From: Oscillospiraceae bacterium | GTDB taxonomy: Bacteria > Bacillota > Clostridia > Oscillospirales > Oscillospiraceae | Reading direction: 5' to 3' | NCBI GenBank assembly: GCA_017458885.1 | Contig: JAFSZQ010000036.1 | Coordinates: forward strand, 1 to 10,168 | Length of the DNA stretch: 10,168 nt | Part shown: in pieces, positions 1-4,834 of the stretch | How positions within the stretch are numbered: position 1 is the stretch's first letter | Layout: each line of letters begins with the position of its first letter | Program-made: the position numbers and the translations under genes | Notes under the pieces: model-generated | Told to the model about the DNA's origin: nothing | What the model saw: the letters and a program-made list of their open reading frames with translations, nothing else | Databases searched by the model: none

Positions 1-57
1 GGAGCGACCGGTCGTGGCGAAGTCAGTGAAGTTACGAAAACAGCGTCATCTTATCAC

Positions 58-110
58 AAAAAAAGAAAACGCTTTCGCGGCACTTGCCCAAAAGCGTTTT
101 CTCTTTTTTG
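58..110 (-). terminator. Intrinsic terminator of the rpmH-jag operon, probably bidirectional
   Basis: A perfect 12-bp inverted repeat (AGAAAACGCTTT at 64-75 against AAAGCGTTTTCT at 91-102) encloses a 15-nt loop. On the minus strand the stem is followed by seven T's (the A-run at 58-64), the form of a Rho-independent terminator about 50 nt past the jag stop. On the plus strand the same stem is followed by a T-run at 104-109, so it could also stop transcription arriving from the left. I infer that the leftward operon ends here. Confidence 0.8.
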
Positions 111-124
111 GACGTCTGAAACCG

Positions 125-153
125 TTTTTTCTCTTGCAAGAAAAGAGAAAAAA
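125..153 (-). repeat. AT-rich hairpin directly after the jag stop
   Basis: A perfect 11-bp inverted repeat, TTTTTTCTCTT at 125-135 and AAGAGAAAAAA at 143-153, with a 7-nt spacer, begins five bases past the jag stop codon in the transcript. It contains no GC-rich stem, so it is weaker than the terminator at 58-110. It may be a 3'-end stabilising stem or a first, weak terminator. The structure is visible; its role is a guess. Confidence 0.55.
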
Positions 154-158
154 TGGTG

Positions 159-1094
159 TCAGGTCGTCGAGCTCTGTTTGTTTCTGTCGTACGCCACGAC
201 CACGCGGCGGTTCGGCTCGGTGCCGATGGAGAACGTCGATACGTCTTTCACGTCCTGAAGCGCCGTGTGGATGACGTGGCGCTCGTAGGCGTTCATCGGC
301 TCAAGCGTCACGTTCTTGCGGTACTTCACGACCTTCGCCGCCACCTTGTCCGCAAGGCGCTCAAGGCTCTGCTCGCGCTTCTCGCGGTAGCCCTCCGCAT
401 CGACCTGGATGCGGGCGCGGTTCTTGTCGCTGCCATGGTTGACCGCGTAGCCCGCGAGCTGCTGGATCGCGTCGAGCGTCTCGCCGCGGCGGCCGATCAG
501 CGCGCCGAGCTTCTCGCCCTCGAGGATGACCTTGTAGCGGCCCGCCTCCGGCGCGTAGACCTTGACTTCCACCTCGCTCTCCATGTGGGCGAGCAGCCCC
601 GTCAGGAACGCGCGGAGCTGCTCCGCCTTCTCGTCGTGGACCTCCTCGCCGAGCGCGACGCGCTGCTTCGGCTCGCGGCGCGGCTTTTCGCTACGCTGCG
701 GGCGCTCGCGCGGCTCCGCCGCCTTGCCGCCCTTGTTCTGCAGCACCTCGGGCGCGAACTCCTTGGGCAGCTCCGGCTTCGGGGCGTTCTTCCGCGCCTC
801 CTCCGCCTGACGCTCGCGCTCCTCCTTCTCCGCCTTCTTCGCGGCGGCCTCCGCGTCGCGCTCCTCCCTGCTCTTGCGCTGCTCGGGGCGGAACGTCGTC
901 TCCTCCGGCTCGGGCTTCCCGTCGTCGTAGCTCACGCGCACCTTCGCCGGCGTCGCGCCGAGCCCCAAAAACCCGGGCTTGGCGCGCTCGAGCACCTCGA
1001 CGGAGACCTCGTCGCGATCCATCGCGAGCTGCGCGAGCGCGGCGTCGATGGCGGCTTCCTCGGTTTTGCCCGTTACGTCAATGTATTGTGTCAT
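159..1094 (-). CDS. jag: Jag/KhpB, RNA-binding protein with Jag-N, KH and R3H domains
   Basis: 311 residues. The Jag N-terminal domain spans about 1-55 and includes the conserved KPGFLGLG segment at 39-46. A long charged linker rich in Glu, Lys and Arg covers about 60-150. A type II KH domain covers about 153-232 with the RNA-contacting GxxG loop (GRRG, 201-204), and a C-terminal R3H domain covers about 238-303 with Arg272 and His276 in the ERHVIH motif. The family (KhpB, EloR, Jag) is cytoplasmic, binds RNA with partner KhpA, and in pneumococcus influences cell elongation and division. The start is chosen because AAGGAG lies 11 nt upstream at 1106-1111, inside the last two sense codons of yidC; only 8 nt separate the two genes, so translation is probably coupled. 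The pairing with yidC is typical for Gram-positive bacteria. The function in this organism is inferred from the family. Confidence 0.95.
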   Translation of the reverse strand: MTQYIDVTGKTEEAAIDAALAQLAMDRDEVSVEVLERAKPGFLGLGATPAKVRVSYDDGKPEPEETTFRPEQRKSREERDAEAAAKKAEKEERERQAEEARKNAPKPELPKEFAPEVLQNKGGKAAEPRERPQRSEKPRREPKQRVALGEEVHDEKAEQLRAFLTGLLAHMESEVEVKVYAPEAGRYKVILEGEKLGALIGRRGETLDAIQQLAGYAVNHGSDKNRARIQVDAEGYREKREQSLERLADKVAAKVVKYRKNVTLEPMNAYERHVIHTALQDVKDVSTFSIGTEPNRRVVVAYDRNKQSSTT

Positions 1095-1102
1095 AGGGAT
1101 GC

Positions 1103-2215
1103 TTACTCCTTATCGTCATATCGTTCGGGGTCGTACGCCCTGCCGCGGGCGTAGGGGCGGTTGCCGACGCGGCCCGCCTCGCTGGTGGACGCGCCCTTTT
1201 CCGGCGGCTTCTTCTCCTGCCGCTTCTGGGGCTGCTTGCTCTTGCCGCGGTTCATCTGCTCCTGCATCGCGCGCTGCTGCTCGCGCGCGGCGAGCATCTT
1301 CGCGACGCGCTCCTCGCGCTTTTTGCGCTCCTTCTCGGTCTCCTCCGCCTCCATGCGGGTGGAGAAGTACTTGTTGAGGATGACGTCCTGCACGATCTGG
1401 AACACGCTGTTCGCGATCCAGTACACGCCCAGCGACGCGGGCAGCGTGAAGCCGATCCACAGCGACACCAGCGGCATCATGTACAGCATCATGCGGTTCG
1501 AGCGCGCGGCGGCGTCCCCGCCCTGTCCGCCGCCCGCCATGGCGGCCTTGGACTGGAAGAAGCTCAACGCCGCGGAGAGGATGGGGATCAGCACGAGCCC
1601 GATGACGGGCCAGCCGCCGGTGAAGAACTGGCGCCACACGGCGTCCGGCTGCACGGTCAGGTCGAGCCCGAGGAAGCTGTAATCCACGCGGAACAGCCCG
1701 CTGACGCCGGAGAAGCTCTCAAAATGCTCGTTGATGAACTTCGTGAGCTGGATCTCCTCGTAGAACGCCGCGCGCCCCGAAAGCGCCGCGGCGTCGTAGC
1801 CGAGCCCGCCCGCGATCTCGCGCACGCGCTCGATGGTCTCGGCGGACAGCAGCATGAAGCGGCTGAGCGGCTGGCGGATGATGGAGTACAGCGCGATGAT
1901 GATGGGGAACGGCAGCAGCGACCAGAGGCACCCGCTCATCGGGTTGACGCCCTCCTGCGCGTAGAGGAGCTGCAGCTCCTCGTTCATCTTCTGCTGGTTG
2001 CGCGCGTACTTCTCCTGAATTTCCCGCACCTTGGGCTGAAAGCGGTTCATGCGGAGCATACTCTTCTTGCTCTTGAGCTGGAAGGGCAGCAGCACCAGCT
2101 TCACGACGAGCGTGAACAGGATCAGCGCGAGGCCGTAAGAGCCGGTCAGGTTGTAGAACAGGCGCAGCACCCACGCGAACGGGACGCAAATGTAATAGCC
2201 GATTGTCGAAAACAT
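1103..2215 (-). CDS. yidC: YidC/Oxa1-family membrane protein insertase
   Basis: 370 residues, the short Gram-positive form without the large periplasmic domain of E. coli YidC. It inserts membrane proteins alone or with SecYEG. Hydrophobic segments lie at about 3-21, 27-45, 96-113, 202-220 and 243-280 (the last probably two passes). The cytoplasmic coiled-coil hairpin between the second and third segments (about 48-92) contains the family-type QPKVREIQEKY and EGVNPMSGCLW stretches. The conserved basic residue in the hydrophilic groove is Lys39 (VVKLVLLP) rather than the Arg of the B. subtilis and E. coli proteins. There is no lipobox cysteine behind an evident signal peptide. A charged tail of about 85 residues (286-370), rich in Lys, Arg, Glu and Gln, may touch the ribosome, as long basic tails do in some homologues. 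GGAGG at 2224-2228 sits 8 nt before the ATG, and 21 nt separate it from yidD. Confidence 0.96.
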   Translation of the reverse strand: MFSTIGYYICVPFAWVLRLFYNLTGSYGLALILFTLVVKLVLLPFQLKSKKSMLRMNRFQPKVREIQEKYARNQQKMNEELQLLYAQEGVNPMSGCLWSLLPFPIIIALYSIIRQPLSRFMLLSAETIERVREIAGGLGYDAAALSGRAAFYEEIQLTKFINEHFESFSGVSGLFRVDYSFLGLDLTVQPDAVWRQFFTGGWPVIGLVLIPILSAALSFFQSKAAMAGGGQGGDAAARSNRMMLYMMPLVSLWIGFTLPASLGVYWIANSVFQIVQDVILNKYFSTRMEAEETEKERKKREERVAKMLAAREQQRAMQEQMNRGKSKQPQKRQEKKPPEKGASTSEAGRVGNRPYARGRAYDPERYDDKE

Positions 2216-2236
2216 CTCGTTTTCCTCCGAATGGTA

Positions 2237-2452
2237 CTAGGGAACGGGATCGTAGATTTTACCGCCGCGATAGAACGGGTGGCACTTGGCGAGCCGCTTT
2301 GCCGCGAGCGCGCCGCCCTTGACCGCGCCGTACTTCTCCACCGCCTCGAGCGCGTACTGCGAGCAGGTGGGAAGAAAGCGGCAGGCGGGCGGGCGCAGGG
2401 GCGAGACGTTCCGCTGATAAAAGCGGATGCCCGCGAGCACAACGCGCTTCAT
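2237..2452 (-). CDS. yidD: YidD, membrane protein insertion efficiency factor
   Basis: 71 residues, normal for the family. The hallmark block [22 protein letters not shown] (21-42) and the C-terminal CHPFYRGG...DPVP are both present, with cysteines at 24, 30 and 57. YidD is a small inner-face membrane-associated protein, predicted to use an amphipathic N-terminal helix, that improves YidC-dependent insertion. The frame stays open far upstream through rnpA, but the real start is ATG at 2452-2450. It overlaps the rnpA stop as ATGA, has GGAG at 2461-2464 with 8-nt spacing, and gives the standard N-terminus ([19 protein letters not shown]). Its position between rnpA and yidC is the usual one. Confidence 0.95.
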   Translation of the reverse strand: MKRVVLAGIRFYQRNVSPLRPPACRFLPTCSQYALEAVEKYGAVKGGALAAKRLAKCHPFYRGGKIYDPVP

Positions 2453-2784
2453 CGGAACAGCTCCAGCGCGCCGCAGCACTTGCGGTACGCGCGCTCCAGC
2501 TCGCGATACGGCGCCGCGACGGCGCGCGAGCGCGCGACGAGCACGAGGTCGTAGCCCTGCTTCAGCTCCGGCTGCGAGAGGCGGTAGATCTCGCGCAGTC
2601 TGCGGCGGACGCGGTTGCGCACGACCGCCTTGCCGAGCTTGGCGCTGACCGTGACGCCGAGGCGGTTCTTCCCGCTCCGGTTGGGGCGCGCGTAGACGAC
2701 GAGAAACGGCGAGACGCCGGACTTCCCCCTGTTGTAGACCCGGCGAAACTCGTAATTCATTTTTAAGGTCGTCTCTCGTTTCAT
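2449..2784 (-). CDS. rnpA: Ribonuclease P protein component
   Basis: 111 residues, normal length. The small basic protein partners the catalytic RNase P RNA to remove 5' leaders from pre-tRNAs. The family signature, the RNR motif ([14 protein letters not shown], 52-65), is intact. The N-terminal [11 protein letters not shown] (12-22) and the central [13 protein letters not shown] stretch match the conserved substrate-binding face. The start is placed at ATG 2784-2782 because it has GGAG at 2791-2794 with 6-nt spacing and gives the usual MKRE-TLK N-terminus; an internal Met at codon 9 has no Shine-Dalgarno. Its last codons overlap the yidD start by 4 nt. It follows rpmH after 116 nt containing a strong hairpin (2823-2857). 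Confidence 0.97.
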   Translation of the reverse strand: MKRETTLKMNYEFRRVYNRGKSGVSPFLVVYARPNRSGKNRLGVTVSAKLGKAVVRNRVRRRLREIYRLSQPELKQGYDLVLVARSRAVAAPYRELERAYRKCCGALELFR

Positions 2785-2900
2785 GGCGCGCTCCGAACGG
2801 AAGCAGTCGTACTAGCCCCAAAGGGACGGCGCTGGAAAGGCTTTCCGCGTCCGTCCCCTCTATTCGATCGTCGTTCTCTGTTTTCTCTCCCGCCGTTTGG
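2785..2900 (-). other. rpmH-rnpA intercistronic region
   Basis: A 116-nt untranslated spacer between the rpmH stop and the rnpA start, longer than the other gaps in this operon. It contains the GC-rich hairpin at 2823-2857 and the rnpA Shine-Dalgarno. No convincing promoter was found in it, so rnpA is probably transcribed from the rpmH promoter through the hairpin. Confidence 0.6.
2823..2857 (-). terminator. Strong hairpin between rpmH and rnpA, possible attenuator
   Basis: The outer stem pairs GGGACGG (2823-2829) with CCGTCCC (2851-2857). It continues inward with CGC/GCG pairing around single-base bulges and a GGAAA/TTTCC stem closed by a 5-nt loop. In the minus-strand transcript it is followed by only three U's and then GGGG, so it is a weak terminator at best. 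I infer partial termination, an RNA processing site or a 3' stabiliser that would let rpmH be expressed above rnpA. Confidence 0.5.
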
Positions 2901-3041
2901 TCAATGGGTCAGGCGGGCGCGGCCTCTGGCGCGGCGGCGGGCAAGGACTTTGCGCCCGTTCGCGGTCTTCATGCGCTTGCGGAAGCCGTGTTCCTTGGAA
3001 CGCTGCAGCTTCTTGGGCTGATAAGTGCGTTTGGTTGCCAT
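2901..3041 (-). CDS. rpmH: Large-subunit ribosomal protein bL34
   Basis: 46 residues, very basic, at the usual length of 44-46. The sequence matches the family throughout: [22 protein letters not shown], then [16 protein letters not shown] at 27-42. The protein is part of the 50S subunit. The frame is open upstream, but the start is ATG at 3041-3039, with a full AAGGAGG at 3050-3056 and 8-nt spacing, and it gives the canonical N-terminus. It is the first gene of the leftward operon and is transcribed divergently from dnaA, as in most Firmicutes. A leader of about 110 nt with several hairpins precedes it. Confidence 0.97.
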   Translation of the reverse strand: MATKRTYQPKKLQRSKEHGFRKRMKTANGRKVLARRRARGRARLTH

Positions 3042-3152
3042 GTCGTGTTCCTCCTTCTCCGAAAGCATAACCGGCGGCGGACGTCCGCCGCGCTTACTCG
3101 ACGCGGCGCAAGCCGCGCAGTAACCCGTTTTCGCCGCAGAAAAGCGGCGCAA
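3042..3152 (-). promoter_or_regulatory. Structured 5' leader of rpmH
   Basis: About 110 nt of untranslated RNA would be made from the promoter at 3158-3186. It can form three GC-rich hairpins: CGCCGC/GCGGCG at 3132-3149 (6-nt loop, right at the predicted 5' end), CGCGGC/GCCGCG at 3102-3117 (4-nt loop), and a perfect 16-bp palindrome at 3075-3090 (CGGCGGACGTCCGCCG), about 18 nt upstream of the Shine-Dalgarno. The pairing can be read directly. A role in mRNA stability or in feedback by bL34 or another ribosomal protein is only a guess; I know of no named leader class that it matches. Confidence 0.5.
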
Positions 3153-3157
3153 CGGAC

Positions 3158-3186
3158 ATTATATAAGCGCGCTCCATTTCTGTCAA
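3158..3186 (-). promoter_or_regulatory. Consensus housekeeping promoter of the rpmH operon
   Basis: On the minus strand, -35 TTGACA (3186-3181) and -10 TATAAT (3163-3158) are both perfect matches to the SigA/sigma-70 consensus with an ideal 17-bp spacer. Transcription should begin near 3150-3153. An A/T-rich tract just upstream of the -35 (AAAATTTT at about 3189-3196) could serve as an UP element. It fits a strongly expressed ribosomal protein gene. Confidence 0.93.
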
Positions 3187-3237
3187 CCAAAATTTTTCCG
3201 CGCGCGGCGCACCGCGCAATACTTTATATTTAGAATA

Positions 3238-3246
3238 TGTAGAAAA
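3238..3246 (-). promoter_or_regulatory. Possible DnaA box upstream of the dnaA promoter
   Basis: TGTAGAAAA reads TTTTCTACA on the minus strand, one base different from the local box form TTTTCCACA and two from the general consensus TTATCCACA. It lies 3 bp before the dnaA -35 element, where bound DnaA could repress its own promoter. A single imperfect 9-mer is weak evidence. Confidence 0.35.
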
Positions 3247-3249
3247 CCG

Positions 3250-3278
3250 TTGCAATCCTTCCGCGGCTCTGCTATAAT
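3250..3278 (+). promoter_or_regulatory. dnaA promoter
   Basis: -35 TTGCAA (3250-3255; four of six consensus bases), 17-bp spacer and a perfect -10 TATAAT (3273-3278) preceded by TGC, an extended -10 form. The predicted start is near 3284-3286, giving a leader of about 35 nt before the dnaA GTG. Confidence 0.85.
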
Positions 3279-3319
3279 CAATAGGATGGCTGATAGATTA
3301 AGAAAAGCAGGTGTGCGCC

Positions 3320-4618
3320 GTGAATTCTGTATCCGCCGTATGGCAGCTCATCCTCACCCGACTGCGCGAGCAGCTTTCCGAGACGAGCATCAACACATGG
3401 TTCGACGAGGTGGAGGACGTGGAGCTGCACGAGACCGCGTTCCTCATCATCTGCCCGAACGAGTTCAAGCGCGACATGATCGAGCAGATGTTTTCCGCGC
3501 AGATCCTCGCCGCGCTCAAGGACCTGTTCTCCGCCGACTTCACGCTGAAGATCGTCACCGGACGGGACGAGAACGCGCCGGCAAAGCCCGCGTCGCTCTT
3601 CGAGCGGGACGACTTCACCTTCGAGACCTTCGTGGTGGGCGAGTCCAACAAGCTCGCCTACGCCGCGGCGCAGGCGGTGGCGGACGGCGCGAGCGCGCAC
3701 TATAACCCGCTGTTCATCTACGGCGACTCGGGGCTGGGCAAGACGCATCTGATCTACGCGATCCAGCACCAGTTCCAAAAGCGTCTGCCCAAGGCGAAGA
3801 TCATCTACATCAAGGGCGACGACTTTCTCAACGAGTTCGTCGGTCTGGTGCGCCAGAACCGCGGCGAGGAGTTCCGCGCGAAGTACCGCGACGCCGACCT
3901 GCTGCTCGTGGACGACGTGCAGTTCGTCGCGGGCCGCGAGCAGACGCAGAACGAGTTTTTCCATACCTTCCACGCGCTCTACGAGGCGGGACACCAGATC
4001 GTGCTGACCTCCGACCGCCTGCCGAGCGAGATGACGCTGCTCGACGACCGCCTGCGCACCCGCTTCGAGTGGGGACTGATGGTGGACGTGCAGGCGCCGG
4101 ACTACGAGACGCGCGTCGCCATCGTCAAGAACAAGGCGGCGCAGCGCGGGTTCGTCATCGACGACAAGAGCGCGGACTACATCGCGAAAAACGTCACGAC
4201 GAACGTCCGGCGGCTCGAGGGCGTCGTGAACATGATCAACGCCCACCGCGACCTGTTCAAGTCGCGCATCGGAGACGCGGAGATCGAGCAGATCGTCAAG
4301 GACGCCGTGCAGAAGAACAACGAGTCCATCCCGACGCCGGAGGTCATCATCAGCGAGGTTTCCCGCTTTTTCGGGCTGGACGAGGCGGTGCTGCGCGGGC
4401 CCTCGCGCAGCCGGAACGTCGTCGCGGCGCGCAATATCGCGATGTACCTCATCCGCCAGATCACGGGGCTTTCGACCGTCGAGCTCGGCAAGATATTCGA
4501 CCGCGACCACTCCACGGCACTCCATTCCCTCGACCAGGTGACGGAGAAGCTCGAGAGCGACGCGGCGGTCGCTCAGACCATCAAGGACATCACGCTGAAC
4601 ATCAACAGCCACAGTTGA
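3320..4618 (+). CDS. dnaA: Chromosomal replication initiator DnaA
   Basis: 432 residues from the chosen start. Domain I (about 5-75) mediates self-interaction and helicase loading. The linker, domain II, is very short (about 80-97). Domain III is the AAA+ ATPase: Walker A GDSGLGKT (135-142), Walker B LLLVDDV (194-200), sensor 1 LTSDR (229-233) and the LRTRFEWGL arginine-finger region (245-253). Domain IV ends with the DNA-binding signature DRDHSTALH (394-402). The protein binds DnaA boxes and melts oriC. I choose GTG 3320 over GTG 3311 because AGGTG at 3309-3313 is 6 nt upstream and the resulting N-terminus (MNSVSAVWQ) is family-like, while 3311 lacks a good ribosome site. The gene lies directly upstream of the putative oriC, whose boxes its product would bind, and DnaA may also control its own promoter. 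Walker A reads GDSGLGKT where many Firmicutes have GGVGLGKT; the catalytic pattern is intact. Confidence 0.98.
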   Translation: MNSVSAVWQLILTRLREQLSETSINTWFDEVEDVELHETAFLIICPNEFKRDMIEQMFSAQILAALKDLFSADFTLKIVTGRDENAPAKPASLFERDDFTFETFVVGESNKLAYAAAQAVADGASAHYNPLFIYGDSGLGKTHLIYAIQHQFQKRLPKAKIIYIKGDDFLNEFVGLVRQNRGEEFRAKYRDADLLLVDDVQFVAGREQTQNEFFHTFHALYEAGHQIVLTSDRLPSEMTLLDDRLRTRFEWGLMVDVQAPDYETRVAIVKNKAAQRGFVIDDKSADYIAKNVTTNVRRLEGVVNMINAHRDLFKSRIGDAEIEQIVKDAVQKNNESIPTPEVIISEVSRFFGLDEAVLRGPSRSRNVVAARNIAMYLIRQITGLSTVELGKIFDRDHSTALHSLDQVTEKLESDAAVAQTIKDITLNINSHS

Positions 4619-4620
4619 CG

Positions 4621-4629
4621 TTTTCCACA
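4621..4629 (+). promoter_or_regulatory. DnaA box TTTTCCACA
   Basis: One mismatch (position 3) to TTATCCACA. It begins 3 nt after the dnaA stop codon and is the best single match in the cluster. Confidence 0.75.
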
Positions 4630-4657
4630 ACATTCACAGTTTCCTTTCCACCGCCGC

Positions 4658-4666
4658 TGTGGACGA
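4658..4666 (-). promoter_or_regulatory. DnaA box, TCGTCCACA on the minus strand
   Basis: Retains the TCCACA core with two mismatches (positions 2 and 3) to TTATCCACA, and is oriented opposite to the first box. Confidence 0.5.
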
Positions 4667-4685
4667 TCCCTTCCCTGTGACGTTC

Positions 4686-4694
4686 CGTGGAAAA
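4686..4694 (-). promoter_or_regulatory. DnaA box, TTTTCCACG on the minus strand
   Basis: Two mismatches (positions 3 and 9) to TTATCCACA. It is identical to the box at 4759-4767 on the other strand, which supports a shared local consensus. Confidence 0.6.
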
Positions 4695-4719
4695 CGACGC
4701 CGTGTTTCCACCGGTTTTC

Positions 4720-4751
4720 AAACGGCGCGGCGCGCCACGGCTTCGCCGTTT
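4720..4751. repeat. GC-rich inverted repeat inside oriC
   Basis: Arms AAACGGCG (4720-4727) and CGCCGTTT (4744-4751) are perfect 8-bp inverted copies separated by 16 bp that include the palindrome GGCGCGCC. It lies between the box candidates at 4704 and 4749 and could bring them together or form a cruciform. The function is unknown. Confidence 0.5.
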
Positions 4752-4758
4752 TCCAAGG

Positions 4759-4767
4759 TTTTCCACG
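4759..4767 (+). promoter_or_regulatory. DnaA box TTTTCCACG next to the unwinding region
   Basis: Two mismatches to TTATCCACA. A weaker copy (TTTTCCAAG, 4749-4757) starts exactly 10 bp upstream, on the same face of the helix. After a GC-rich spacer (4768-4780) come the trio triplets, the order described for the basal unwinding system of B. subtilis. Confidence 0.7.
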
Positions 4768-4780
4768 CTTTCCCGCGCTT

Positions 4781-4795
4781 CTGCTACGTCTACTA
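4781..4795 (+). promoter_or_regulatory. DnaA-trio-like triplet run
   Basis: Five in-register triplets, CTG CTA CGT CTA CTA, three of them exact complements of the 3'-GAT-5' trio. As I recall it, B. subtilis has a similar CTACTATTACTTCTACTA run at the same place. DnaA is known to extend along such trios from an adjacent box to open the DNA. The assignment rests on motif and position. Confidence 0.65.
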
Positions 4796-4834
4796 AAAGA
4801 ATCTCATCTTTTCTTTCAGAAAGGAAAAACCGCC
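4796..4834 (+). promoter_or_regulatory. AT-rich putative DNA unwinding element and dnaN leader
   Basis: This is markedly AT-rich in a GC-rich chromosome, with runs such as AAAAGAATC and TCTTTTCTTTC, directly after the trio triplets and ending at the dnaN start. It also carries the dnaN ribosome site (AAGGA at 4821-4825, 9 nt before the ATG). The placement fits a site of initial strand opening. Confidence 0.6.

Larger units (their letters stand above)
1..158. other. Non-coding left edge with two hairpins
   Basis: No gene can be supported here. Reading frames are short and carry no Shine-Dalgarno sequence or recognisable protein. The stretch holds two inverted repeats, at 64-102 and 125-153, both downstream of the leftward jag gene. 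A plus-strand gene from outside the window could end near the left edge (one plus frame has a TGA at 27-29), which would make the terminator at 58-110 shared by converging genes, but the visible 9 codons are too few to identify it. Confidence 0.6.
3187..3319. other. Divergent control region between the rpmH and dnaA promoters
   Basis: This part of the 278-bp rpmH-dnaA intergenic region contains a GC-rich patch (3199-3217), an AT-rich patch (about 3218-3246, including CTTTATATTTAGAATATG), a possible DnaA box and the dnaA promoter. In B. subtilis the equivalent region carries DnaA-box clusters that control initiation. Here only one plausible box is visible, so the main origin seems to be on the dnaN side. 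Confidence 0.5.
4619..4834. other. oriC: Putative chromosomal origin of replication (oriC)
   Basis: A 216-bp non-coding stretch between dnaA and dnaN, the usual location of the unwinding region in Firmicutes. It contains a cluster of TTCCAC-core 9-mers in both orientations, an inverted repeat, a GC-rich spacer, DnaA-trio-like triplets and an AT-rich segment ending at the dnaN ribosome site. Besides the boxes listed separately, weaker candidates lie at 4644-4652 (CTTTCCACC), 4704-4712 (GTTTCCACC) and 4749-4757 (TTTTCCAAG). None is the exact TTATCCACA consensus. The third base is T in the plus-oriented boxes and in TTTTCCACG at 4686-4694 (minus), which suggests a local box preference. No cumulative GC-skew calculation was possible; the call rests on context and motifs. 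Confidence 0.87.

Noticed and set aside
1..29. End of a plus-strand gene at the left edge (TGA at 27-29)
   Set aside because: Only nine codons are visible with no recognisable residues; it is possible but cannot be supported.
153..1154. A plus-strand open frame of 333 codons opposite jag
   Set aside because: Antisense to jag, whose Jag-N, KH and R3H domains are clear. The composition is mostly Arg, Leu, Ala and Val, as in other GC-rich shadows.
1724..2554. A plus-strand open frame of 276 codons opposite yidC, yidD and rnpA
   Set aside because: It crosses three genuine minus-strand genes, has no motif, and reads as low-complexity charged sequence.
2453..2821. N-terminal extension of YidD through the rnpA region
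   Set aside because: The frame is open by chance over rnpA. The start at 2452 has a ribosome site, an ATGA overlap and the family N-terminus.
2876..2904. Possible rnpA promoter with -35 TTGACC on the minus strand
   Set aside because: The hexamer at the right distance is ACAGAG, not a -10 element, so there is no supported promoter.
3042..3152. N-terminal extension of bL34
   Set aside because: It would be about 37 residues longer than any usual bL34 and would include the leader hairpins and the Shine-Dalgarno.
3311..3319. GTG at 3311 as the dnaA start
   Set aside because: It lacks a Shine-Dalgarno at proper spacing, and its own first bases form the AGGTG that serves GTG 3320.
3278..4633. A minus-strand open frame of 451 codons opposite dnaA
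   Set aside because: Shadow of dnaA with the same biased composition, no domain, and it covers the dnaA promoter and start.
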